From contig DAIUAM010000016.1 in the NCBI GenBank assembly GCA_036847185.1, forward strand, positions 1 through 64,000: a stretch of 64,000 nt of DNA. Direction: 5' to 3'. This document shows positions 18,740 to 25,528 of this stretch, piece by piece. The position numbers and the translations under genes are program-made. The stretch's first letter is position 1; each line of letters starts with the position of its first letter. Origin of the DNA: UBA4738 sp002413305. Lineage in GTDB: Bacteria; Actinomycetota; UBA4738. The notes under the pieces were generated by a model. The model did no database searches and had not been told where the DNA came from. It worked only from the letters and a program-made list of their open reading frames with translations.

Positions 18740-19687
18740 GTGAACGAACCGAAGCCGCTGACGCACGTGAACGGCAAGCAGGAGATGGACCTAATGAAGC
18801 TGATCGACCGCTTCGGGTCAGAGGACCGCTGCCGTGAGTACCTGATTCACCTTCGCTGGCCCGAGGGACCGGAGTGCGTAAAGTGCGGCTCCAAGTCGCT
18901 GTCGTGGATCTCCACTCGGAACCAGTTCGACTGCAACTCATGCCGCGCTCGATTCTCGGCGACGGCGGGGACCGTGTTCCACGATTCCCACCTTCCCCTC
19001 CGGAAGTGGTTCCTCGCCACCTACATGATGGTCGAGGCTAAGAAGGGCGTCAGCGCGAACCAGTTGAAGCGGACGCTCGGCACGTCGTACAAGACGGCGT
19101 GGTATCTGTGCCATCGCATCCGCTCGGCCATGATGGGCTCGAGCCCCGAGCGGCTCCAAGGGACCGTCGAGATAGATGAAACGTTCCTCGGCGGCAAGGT
19201 CAAGAGCGGGAGCAAGCCCGCCATGGAAGCCGCTCGGCGGAAGACCACCAACAAGGTCATGGTCATGGGGGCATTGGAGGAAGGTGGACAGATTCGCCTC
19301 AAGGCAGTAGGCAAGCGAACCGTAGCCTCGACACGCTCGGTCGATGCGTTCCTTGCCGATGCCGTCGTGAACGGAGTTCGGCTCTACTCCGACCAGTCCA
19401 GCGCCTATGCCCACCTTCCGAACCATGAGTCGGTGGATCACAGCACCGATGAATGGGTTCGGGGCGACGTGACGACGAACGGCATTGAGTCGGCGTGGTC
19501 GCTGCTCAAGCGGTCCATCGTCGGGAGCTATCACCAGCTCTCCGAGAAACACTTGAGCGCCTACCTGGACGAATTCGAGTTCCGGTTCAACAACCGGGAG
19601 AACCCCTACCTGTTCCGAGACACTCTGCTCGCGCTCATTCATGCGGACGCTCTCCCGTATCGGGAATTGGTCGAAGCTTCACGGTGA
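18740..19687 (+). CDS. IS1595-family transposase (ISXO2-like)
   Basis: DDE-type transposase of 315 aa. An N-terminal zinc ribbon, CVKCG with FDCNSC, is followed by a helix-turn-helix region (ANQLKRTLGTSYKTAW). Catalytic candidates are D146 in VEIDETF, D218 in YSDQS and N247/E250 in NGIESAW, followed by the family motif LLKRSIVGSYHQ. Length is normal, with no frameshift. The GTG at 18740 is preceded by GGGGG; an ATG at 18785 would also keep all domains. The gene's end overlaps the convergent passenger gene. Confidence 0.93.
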   Translation: MNEPKPLTHVNGKQEMDLMKLIDRFGSEDRCREYLIHLRWPEGPECVKCGSKSLSWISTRNQFDCNSCRARFSATAGTVFHDSHLPLRKWFLATYMMVEAKKGVSANQLKRTLGTSYKTAWYLCHRIRSAMMGSSPERLQGTVEIDETFLGGKVKSGSKPAMEAARRKTTNKVMVMGALEEGGQIRLKAVGKRTVASTRSVDAFLADAVVNGVRLYSDQSSAYAHLPNHESVDHSTDEWVRGDVTTNGIESAWSLLKRSIVGSYHQLSEKHLSAYLDEFEFRFNNRENPYLFRDTLLALIHADALPYRELVEASR

Positions 19688-20318
19688 AGGATCCCCAACC
19701 GACGCGCGATGGTTCGTCAGGTATTTGGTACCAGTCCACAACGTAGGTTCCGCTCTCCGCTTTGGCGGAAGGGAAGTCATCGGGATAGTCGCAACGAGGC
19801 CAGCGCCGCATCGGATTGCCCCACCCGGATTCGGCGACGGCAGGAGCGAACATCTCAAATCGCTCGGCCCTCTTGTTCGCGATGTGGCACATGAGATCGG
19901 AACGGTGACCCCACTCCTCATCCATCGTCCCGTCCTGATGCTCATCCCGATTCGGACTAACCATCCGTAGGCGAATTCCGCCCCTGCCGTTCATGGAAAC
20001 CTCGAACTCCCAGCCTGCCGCGCTTCCCACATCCACACGCGTCAGTTGCAGTTCCTTTCGAGCCATGTGGTACGGGATGCGCAGGTACTGCCAAGCCACG
20101 ACTAGAACCCCGTACAGCAGGAAGGCGCCGAGAAGAACTAGCAGCGACTGAATCAAGTACTTCTCCGCGCCGCTTGTGTGTCGCTGAAATGCGAAGTAGA
20201 GAGCGGCCGCCACCGCCGCCGAAAATGCGGCTCCGACCAGCACTCCCTGCGGGGTGCAGAAGACGTGTTTCCAAGCCCTCGACGCCGCCATTGATACACG
20301 CGCGAGTGGGTTCGGCAC
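19635..20318 (-). CDS. Passenger membrane protein of the IS1595 element, unknown function
   Basis: Not recognised. From GTG 20318 it is 227 aa, with two hydrophobic segments (about residues 25-44 and 54-78) and a polar C-terminal domain of about 140 residues rich in Trp, Arg, Asp and Pro. That domain has no catalytic motif I can name. GTG 20318 is preferred because TACAAT (20325-20330 on plus, read on minus) lies 6 nt upstream, the leaderless spacing seen elsewhere here. Longer starts at 20366 or 20357 would lie in the terminal repeat. Both gene and promoter are inside the element, so it is cargo, not an interrupted host gene. Confidence 0.65.
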   Translation of the reverse strand: MPNPLARVSMAASRAWKHVFCTPQGVLVGAAFSAAVAAALYFAFQRHTSGAEKYLIQSLLVLLGAFLLYGVLVVAWQYLRIPYHMARKELQLTRVDVGSAAGWEFEVSMNGRGGIRLRMVSPNRDEHQDGTMDEEWGHRSDLMCHIANKRAERFEMFAPAVAESGWGNPMRRWPRCDYPDDFPSAKAESGTYVVDWYQIPDEPSRVGWGSFTVKLRPIPDTGERPHE

Positions 20319-20343
20319 GCTCGGATTGTACACCGAGTCATGG

Positions 20344-20374
20344 CCGCCGCCGTGCATGAAGTACATAACCCCCC
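20344..20374 (-). repeat. Right terminal inverted repeat of the IS1595 element
   Basis: Reverse complement of the left end with three mismatches. Immediately outside it is the 6-bp AAATTA also found outside the left end. Confidence 0.88.
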
Positions 20375-20440
20375 AAATTAGACCAGTCAGAGGGCCTGCC
20401 AACACCGCGCCGCAGACAGTCCGATGACGAGAGAGGGACA

Positions 20441-21030
20441 ACCGAGGCGGCGAGTTGGGCGACGCTACAGGGATCCCGGCCGTCGCCGTGAGCCCGCCGG
20501 GGCCACCCGGTCCTCACCATCCCGGACCCCTCCACGGTGGGCCGTATCCTGGCCGCCGCCGAGGGCGAAGTGTTCCACGCCCCGCTCGTCCTGGCCGCCT
20601 CGACCGGGATGCGCCGGGGCGAGGTGCTCGGGCTCTCCTGGCGGGACGTCGAGGAGGCTGGCCTGGTCCGGATCAGCGCCACCTTGCAGCGGAACGCCGG
20701 CTGCTCGCGGGGCCCGACTGGAACGACCGCGGCCTGGTGTTCGATCGGGACGATGGGCGACCACTGGATCGGGGCCATTTCTCGCACCGCTTCCACAGGC
20801 TCGCCATTGCAGAGGGGTGCTCTGAGGTCCGCGTGCACGATCTGCGGCACGCCTTCGCGACGACGCTGCTGGCCAGCGGCAAGGTGCACCCGAAAGTCGG
20901 CTCCGAGGCCCTCGGGCACGCGTCCGTCGGCTTCACGATGGACGTCTACGCGAGCGTGCTTCCCTCGATGCAGCAGGCCGCCGCGGAGGCCATACAGGAG
21001 GCTCTCGGCGGAGTGGTGACCAGTCTGTGA
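20441..21030 (+). pseudogene. Frameshifted C-terminal fragment of a tyrosine recombinase (integrase)
   Basis: The fragment is spread over two frames. A proline-rich linker (IPAVAVSPP) is in one frame from about 20470. The first catalytic part (HPVLTIPDPSTVGRILAAA, then STGMRRGEVLGLSWRDVE with the first catalytic Arg) is in a second frame from about 20500 to 20695. The remainder (VFDRDDGRP, HDLRHAFATTLL with His and Arg, LGHASVGFTMDVY with the nucleophilic Tyr) returns to the first frame and ends at 21030. At least two frameshifts and loss of the N-terminal DNA-binding domain make it inactive. It points at the 3' end of tRNA-Leu, the usual site for such integrases. Confidence 0.85.
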
Positions 21031-21095
21031 CGAACGAGACGACTCGGGGCGGGTGGCCCTTCGGGCGCCTTCCCGTCTCCGCAGGTAGATACAGG

Positions 21096-21179
21096 TGCCG
21101 GGAGGGGGAGTTGAACCCCCACGCCCTTGCGGGCGCCGGATTTTGAGTCCGGTGCGTCTGCCAGTTCCGCCATCCCGGC
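21096..21179 (-). tRNA. tRNA-Leu (anticodon CAA)
   Basis: An 84-nt class II tRNA on minus. The acceptor stem is GCCGGGA/TCCCGGC with discriminator A, the anticodon stem CCGGA/TCCGG encloses CTCAAAA (anticodon CAA), and the long variable arm (CGCCCGCAAGGGCG) is typical of Leu. The T-loop reads GTTCAACTC. CCA is not fully encoded. The integrase remnant lies just beyond its 3' end. Confidence 0.95.
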
Positions 21180-21380
21180 GAGCGGACCGGCTCGGCCGGT
21201 CGGGGCGAGTGTAGCGAAGGGCCGGGCGCCGGGCGACGATTGGTCCCGCGGAGAGGCGGACCTCGGACCCGGTGGAGAAGGTGCATTGGAACGGCGGATG
21301 GGCTAGATTTCGCGAGCGGGCGGAGCGGGGAGGCTTCGACACCTCGCCATCATGTCTCTGGTTCGGAGGGGGGTAGGGAG

Positions 21381-22319
21381 ATGAGGTTCATGGTTCCTAC
21401 GAGGCGGTCACGGCTCGGTGCACTGATTGCGGTCGGCGTCGCCTTCGTCACCTTCGCCACCGCGTGCTCCAAGTCGAGCAACAGCGGTGACACGTTCGGA
21501 GCGGCCAAGTCAGACACCATCGCCAAGGAGGTCCCGAGCGACATCTCCTCCAAGGGCTCGGTCACGGTGGCCGTGGACGCCAGCTACGCCCCCAACGAGT
21601 TCTTCGATACCGACAACAAGACCATCATCGGGTGGGACATCGACCTGGGGCACGCCCTGGGCGCGGTGATGGGGGTCAAGTTCAACTTCGTGGAGGCCAG
21701 CTTCGACGGGATCATCCCCGGCCTGGCCTCGGGCAAGTACGACGTGGGGATGAGCAGCTTCACCGACAACTCCGACCGTGAGAAGACGGTGGACATGGTC
21801 ACCTACTACTCGGCCGGGACGAACTTCTACGTCAAGGCCTCCGGGGGACCGAACATCCAGAGCCTTGACGATCTGTGCGGCCACACCGTGGCCGTGGAGA
21901 AGGGCACCACCCAGCTGGACGACGCCACCGCCCAGGCCAAGAAATGCACCGACGCCGGCAAGCCGACCGTGAACGTCCTGGCCTTCCCCGACCAGAACGG
22001 GGCGAACCTGGCGATCGAGAGCGGCCGAGCCGAAATCGGTATGGCCGACTCCCCGGTGGCCGCCTACCAGGTCAAGCTGTCGGACGCGAAGTTCAAGCTG
22101 TCCGGCCCGGCCTACGGGGTGGCCCCCTACGGGATCGCCATCCCCCGCCCCGCAGGATCGGCGCCGGGGACCGGCCCGTTGTCCAAGCCCATCCTGGACG
22201 CCCTGAAGGAGCTCATCTCCGATGGCATTTACCTGAAGATCCTGACCAAGTGGGCCGTGCAGGGCGGCACGAGCTACGGCGCCATCACCAGCCCGGTGAT
22301 CAACGGAGCGAGCGGCTAG
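21381..22319 (+). CDS. Polar amino-acid ABC transporter substrate-binding lipoprotein (system 1)
   Basis: Type II binding-fold protein (SBP family 3), 312 aa. A signal peptide with lipobox FATAC marks a lipid-anchored protein. VAVDASYAPNEFFD, GWDIDLGHALGAVMG, DVGMSSFTDNSDRE and VEKGTTQ are the family signature regions. ATG 21381 has TAGGGAG upstream and directly precedes the signal peptide. It is the first gene of a three-gene importer with a permease and an ATPase. The ligand is unknown; acidic or polar amino acids are usual. Confidence 0.92.
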   Translation: MRFMVPTRRSRLGALIAVGVAFVTFATACSKSSNSGDTFGAAKSDTIAKEVPSDISSKGSVTVAVDASYAPNEFFDTDNKTIIGWDIDLGHALGAVMGVKFNFVEASFDGIIPGLASGKYDVGMSSFTDNSDREKTVDMVTYYSAGTNFYVKASGGPNIQSLDDLCGHTVAVEKGTTQLDDATAQAKKCTDAGKPTVNVLAFPDQNGANLAIESGRAEIGMADSPVAAYQVKLSDAKFKLSGPAYGVAPYGIAIPRPAGSAPGTGPLSKPILDALKELISDGIYLKILTKWAVQGGTSYGAITSPVINGASG

Positions 22320-22331
22320 GCGGGGGAGGTA

Positions 22332-23291
22332 CTGACGGAGACCACGCCGGACACTCGGACGGCCGGCCCGTCAGGGCCGGCCGGTCCCGAGCAGATCAAG
22401 GCCATCCCGGCTCGTCACACGGCCCGCTGGGTGGTCACGGTGGTGCTGCTGATCGTCGCCGTGGAGGCGATCCGTAGCATCATCAAGAACCCCAACTTCA
22501 AGTGGCACGTGGTCGGCCAGTTCTTCACCACGAACGCAGTGCTCAAGGGCCTGCTGGTCACTCTCGAGCTGACCGTGTTGGCCATGGTTCTGGGAATCAC
22601 GATCGGAGTGATCCTGGCCGTCATGCGCCAGTCCCCGTCCCCGATCGTGGCCGGCTCTGCCTGGCTCTACATCTATTTCTTCCGGGCCACTCCCGTCCTG
22701 GTTCAGCTGCTCTTCTGGAACAACATCACAGCCCTGTACCCCCGGATCAGCATCGGGATTCCGTTCCTCCCCGCGGCGTTTCATGGCAACGCCAACGTAC
22801 TCATCTCCACATTCACCGCCGGAGTCCTGGGTCTGGGGCTGAACGAGGGGGCCTACATGGCCGAGATCGTTCGGGCCGGAATCCTGGCGGTGGACGAGGG
22901 GCAGATCGAGGCGGCACAGTCCATCGGGATGAGTCGCCTGCAGACGATGCGGCTCATCGTCTTGCCCCAGGCGATGCGGGTTATCATCCCCCCCACCGGC
23001 AACGAGACCATCTCGATGCTGAAGACCACGTCATTGGTCAGCGTCATCTCTCTGCAGGAGCTTCTTTTCACCGTGCAGATCATCTACGCGAGGAACTTCC
23101 TGACGATCCCGTTGCTCTTGGTGGCCAGCCTCTGGTACATGGTCGTCACCACGGTCCTAACCGTCGGCCAGTCCTTCATCGAGCGGCACTACGCAGCGGG
23201 TTCCGCGCGCAACCTCCCGCCGACCTTCCTGCAGCGGTTGCGCCAGGCCCTCATCCACATCCGTCCTCCGAAAGAAACTCTCCAGCGGTAG
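22332..23291 (+). CDS. Polar amino-acid ABC transporter permease (system 1)
   Basis: HisM/GlnP-type permease. Signatures include LVTLELTVLAMVLG, YFFRATPVLVQLLFW and the EAA coupling loop EAAQSIGMSRLQTM, with five or six membrane segments. The first conventional start is GTG 22431, but the in-frame sequence upstream (about residues 22-33 reading IKAIPARHTARW) resembles the normal N-terminus of actinobacterial relatives. I therefore extend the gene to CTG 22332, which has GGGGGAGG only 2 nt before it. If CTG is not used, the protein loses 33 residues before its first membrane segment. A 9-bp hairpin lies inside the extended region. Confidence 0.85.
   Translation: MTETTPDTRTAGPSGPAGPEQIKAIPARHTARWVVTVVLLIVAVEAIRSIIKNPNFKWHVVGQFFTTNAVLKGLLVTLELTVLAMVLGITIGVILAVMRQSPSPIVAGSAWLYIYFFRATPVLVQLLFWNNITALYPRISIGIPFLPAAFHGNANVLISTFTAGVLGLGLNEGAYMAEIVRAGILAVDEGQIEAAQSIGMSRLQTMRLIVLPQAMRVIIPPTGNETISMLKTTSLVSVISLQELLFTVQIIYARNFLTIPLLLVASLWYMVVTTVLTVGQSFIERHYAAGSARNLPPTFLQRLRQALIHIRPPKETLQR
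22361..22382 (+). terminator. Stem-loop between binding protein and permease (system 1)
   Basis: GGCCGGCCC and GGGCCGGCC form a perfect 9-bp stem closed by a GTCA loop, with no U-run. Like the hairpins after the other binding-protein genes here, it could set their higher expression over downstream permeases. Confidence 0.5.
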
Positions 23292-23304
23292 GAGGAGCGC
23301 TCTC

Positions 23305-24075
23305 GTGACCGAACGCGTTCCCATGGTGAAGGCCGAAGGCGTCCACAAGTCCTTCGGCCGGATGGAGGTCCTGAAGGGCATCGACATGGTGGTCCAGCCA
23401 AAGGAGGTCGTGGTGGTGATTGGCCCCTCCGGGTCTGGAAAGTCCACGTTCCTGCGGTGCATCAACCACCTCGAGAAGATCAACGGCGGGCGGCTATCGG
23501 TGGACGGTGAGCTGGTGGGCTACCAGCAACGGGGCGACAAGCTGCATGAACTCCACGAGAAGGGGATCGCCAGGAAGCGGGCAGAGATCGGGATGGTCTT
23601 CCAGCGGTTCAACCTCTTCCCCCACCTCACGGCCGTCGAGAACGTGATGATCGGCCCGTGTGCGGTGAAGAAGGAGGATGAGAAGGTGGTCCGGGAGCGA
23701 GCACAGCGGCTCTTGGCCCGGGTAGGACTGGGGAACCGCGGCGACGCGCATCCCGCGCAGCTCTCCGGCGGTCAGCAACAGCGGGTGGCCATCGCCCGGG
23801 CCCTGTGCATGGAGCCGAAGCTCATGCTCTTCGACGAACCCACTTCCGCGCTCGACCCCGAGCTCGTGGGAGAGGTTCTTGACGTCATGCGGGAGCTCGC
23901 CCAGAGCGGCATGACCATGATCGTCGTCACTCACGAGATGGGGTTCGCCCGGGAGGTGGGGGACGAGCTCGTGTTCATGGACGACGGCTTCATCGTGGAG
24001 GCCGGGAAGCCTCGGGACGTCATCTCCAATCCCCAGCACGAACGCACCCAGCAGTTCCTGTCGAAGGTGCTCTGA
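23305..24075 (+). CDS. Polar amino-acid ABC transporter ATPase (system 1)
   Basis: GlnQ/HisP-type ATPase of 256 aa. Walker A is GPSGSGKST, Q-loop VFQRFNLFPHLT, signature LSGGQQQRVAIARAL, Walker B LMLFDEPTSALDPE and H-loop THEMGFARE. GGAGG upstream of GTG 23305 supports the start. The Q-loop to signature region is longer than usual because of a charged insert around residues 72-96 (GYQQRGDKLHELHEKG). It completes the importer and ends 16 bp before the convergent bpa gene. Confidence 0.95.
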   Translation: MTERVPMVKAEGVHKSFGRMEVLKGIDMVVQPKEVVVVIGPSGSGKSTFLRCINHLEKINGGRLSVDGELVGYQQRGDKLHELHEKGIARKRAEIGMVFQRFNLFPHLTAVENVMIGPCAVKKEDEKVVRERAQRLLARVGLGNRGDAHPAQLSGGQQQRVAIARALCMEPKLMLFDEPTSALDPELVGEVLDVMRELAQSGMTMIVVTHEMGFAREVGDELVFMDDGFIVEAGKPRDVISNPQHERTQQFLSKVL

Positions 24076-24091
24076 GCTCACGCCGGAACGG

Positions 24092-24586
24092 CTACAGGTA
24101 GCGGTTGTCCGGTTGGTCGCGCTCGGCCGGCTGGGGGAGACCTCGACGGACGCGTGCCTCCATCTCCTGGGCGGCCTGCTGAGCGGCCTGGAGCTGGATG
24201 GCGAGCTGGGTACCCTGGAACAGACCCTCCAGCCAGCCCAGGATCTCCGCGTGAGCCAGGGCTAGTTCCTCCAGCGTCCCGTCCTTGATGTCAGGGGTCA
24301 GCGACTTCAGCTCGTCGTAGAGCTCGGGAGGCAGCGCGTCCTCGAGCTCCCGGGAGATCTGCCCGTGCACCCGCCGGAGGTGATCGATCGCGCCGGGCTC
24401 GGGCCGGATCCGGCGAGCCTCCTCCAGCACCTCGCGGGTCACGCCAGCGTTCCGGAGCAGCTTCTGGGGGTCGACCATCCGGGCGGTGACGAGTCCGTGG
24501 CCTTCGGGCGGCTCGGCATCATCGGGCGGCCCGGCATCCTCGGGAGGTGGGGACGAAGGGTGCGGTGCGGGGGGTTCGTCGCTCAT
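24092..24586 (-). CDS. bpa: Bacterial proteasome activator Bpa/PafE
   Basis: ATP-independent 20S proteasome activator, 164 aa. The conserved core reads LEDALPPELYDELKSL, then AHAEILGWLEGLFQGTQLAIQ, matching Rv3780-type proteins across the central helices. The C-terminus ends NRYL, corresponding to the GQYL end that docks into the 20S core. An acidic, Pro-rich disordered N-terminus (about 1-30) precedes the helical part. A -10-like TAAGCT lies 9 nt before the ATG, and a strong promoter and candidate RNA are further upstream. Proteasome core genes are not in the window. This family is restricted to actinobacteria with proteasomes, so it is also a good taxonomic marker. Confidence 0.88.
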   Translation of the reverse strand: MSDEPPAPHPSSPPPEDAGPPDDAEPPEGHGLVTARMVDPQKLLRNAGVTREVLEEARRIRPEPGAIDHLRRVHGQISRELEDALPPELYDELKSLTPDIKDGTLEELALAHAEILGWLEGLFQGTQLAIQLQAAQQAAQEMEARVRRGLPQPAERDQPDNRYL

Positions 24587-24639
24587 CCGGGAGAGAGCTT
24601 ACCCGGCGGTCGGAAGGAACGATCCGCGGGCGACGGAGA

Positions 24640-24881
24640 GGAAAAGCATGGGCGGGTCCGAGAGGCCTTTGGAGCCGCTCACGCCTTCCCCATACGCGAG
24701 CGTTATCTACTCGGCTTCTCGGACCCGCCCAAAGGGTGGCCCCAAGCAACCCCCTACGACCGGCGGGTGAACCTGGCTTCCTGTGGCTCCGACCGGGTCC
24801 TCGAGGCTCGCGCCCTTCCGATCCTGCCGGGTCCCCGGGAGGCCTCGGCTCTCCCTTCGGTCCCGGTGCCGCTTGGGACCG
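24640..24881 (-). ncRNA. Candidate structured non-coding RNA or long bpa leader
   Basis: A consensus promoter on minus (24888-24916) would start a transcript near 24881. It runs through a GGTCCC/GGGACC hairpin, then GC-rich repeats of GACCCGG type, to a large hairpin. That hairpin's arms 24649-24663 and 24717-24731 pair perfectly over 15 bp, with a second helix (CGGCT region with GAGCCG) inside, and it is followed by TTTT at 24642-24645. The layout fits a terminated RNA of about 240 nt. Alternatively it is the 5' leader of bpa, whose ATG is 54 nt further on. It does not match the SRP, tmRNA, RNase P, 6S or riboswitch consensus sequences I know. Confidence 0.4.
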
Positions 24882-24887
24882 GTGCGA

Positions 24888-24916
24888 AAACTAGCAAGGC
24901 CACCTTCGGCTGTCAA
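24888..24916 (-). promoter_or_regulatory. Consensus sigma-70-type promoter pointing toward bpa
   Basis: Read on minus: TTGACA (24916-24911), a 17-bp spacer and TAGTTT (24893-24888). The -35 is a perfect consensus, unusual in this GC-rich window. No start codon with a sensible frame follows closely, so it probably drives an RNA or a long leader. Confidence 0.6.
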
Positions 24917-25044
24917 ACGGAGGAAAATAGCTGCGGCACATCAATTTTCGCGGATTCGTGCAGGTGGGGGGCGGGCTCGTGGTCGCGAAAATCTTGCGAG
25001 AATGACAAAGAAAGTCGCGGTCGTCCGGGGGGCCCACCCGGTGT

Positions 25045-25497
25045 CTAGCCCTGGGCCGGTTCGATCGGGCGGATGGCCAGCGTCAGACGTCCGGCCGCGG
25101 TGAGGCGATCCTGGTCGTCCCGGACCCGGAAGTCCCACACGGCGGTGGTGCGCCCCACATGCAGGGGCGTTCCGACCGCCGTCGCGTGGCCGTCGCGGAC
25201 CGCGCGGATGTGGTTGACGTTGAGCTCGATCCCCGTGACCAGCAAGTCCGGGCCGACCAGCAGGGCCGTTCCCAATGAGCCGATCGTCTCCAGGAGCGCC
25301 GCGGTTGCCCCGCCGTGGAGAAGCCCGTACGGCTGGGTGTTCCCCTGGACCGGGATACGGGCGACGATCCGTTCGCGGGCGAATTCGAGGAATTCGACCC
25401 CGATCCGTTCTATCAGGGTCCCCGCGCTGAACCCGGTGAGCGCTTCGAGGGCGCCGGGCTCAAAAGGAGTCAGCTCGGCGGGGACGGGGTCACGCAT
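25045..25497 (-). CDS. PaaI-family thioesterase (hotdog fold)
   Basis: Acyl-CoA thioesterase-like protein of 150 aa, the normal length. The hotdog core HGGATAALLETIGSLGT carries the family's active-site helix, and ELNVNHIRAVRDG plus AVWDFRVRDDQ give the following strands. The substrate is unknown. ATG 25497 is chosen because TACTAT (25506-25511, read on minus) lies 8 nt upstream with no ribosome-binding site, the leaderless design. An adjacent ZIP gene lies upstream on the same strand, about 30 bp away. Confidence 0.85.
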   Translation of the reverse strand: MRDPVPAELTPFEPGALEALTGFSAGTLIERIGVEFLEFARERIVARIPVQGNTQPYGLLHGGATAALLETIGSLGTALLVGPDLLVTGIELNVNHIRAVRDGHATAVGTPLHVGRTTAVWDFRVRDDQDRLTAAGRLTLAIRPIEPAQG

Positions 25498-25528
25498 CGG
25501 CGACGATAGTAGCGCGCGGCCAGGGCTC

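Larger units (their letters stand above)
18523..20374 (+). mobile_element. Complete IS1595-family element with passenger gene
   Basis: The 1852-bp element is bounded by 31-bp inverted repeats (28 of 31 match) beginning GGGGGGTTATGTACTT. The direct repeat AAATTA lies immediately outside both ends (18517-18522 and 20375-20380). Contents are an ISXO2-type transposase on plus, a 48-codon frame on minus inside its leader, and a membrane-protein gene on minus that converges on the transposase and overlaps its end by 53 bp. All frames are intact, so it may be recently active. The usual IS1595 target duplication is 8 bp; only 6 bp are seen here. Confidence 0.85.
24587..25044. other. 458-bp intergenic region with RNA-like structure
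   Basis: No protein gene is supported. The left two-thirds looks like a structured transcript on minus. The right third contains ATTTTCGCG (24944-24952) and its perfect reverse complement CGCGAAAAT (24984-24992) in a locally AT-richer context, and a CCGGG/CCCGG hairpin near 25025-25040 beyond the thioesterase stop. Confidence 0.6.

Noticed and set aside
18557..18740. N-terminal extension of the transposase from ATG 18557
   Set aside because: The extra 61 residues are Leu/Arg/Cys-rich, unlike the family, and overlap the antisense micro-ORF and the -10 region.
18503..20394. 8-bp target duplication typical of IS1595
   Set aside because: No 8-bp direct repeat fits either choice of ends; only the 6-bp AAATTA flanks both G6/C6 termini.
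24640..24881. SRP RNA, glycine riboswitch or cobalamin riboswitch
   Set aside because: Fragments such as CCGAAGGGAG looked suggestive, but the conserved SRP loop (AGCAG), the glycine CUCUCAGG and the B12-box patterns are absent.
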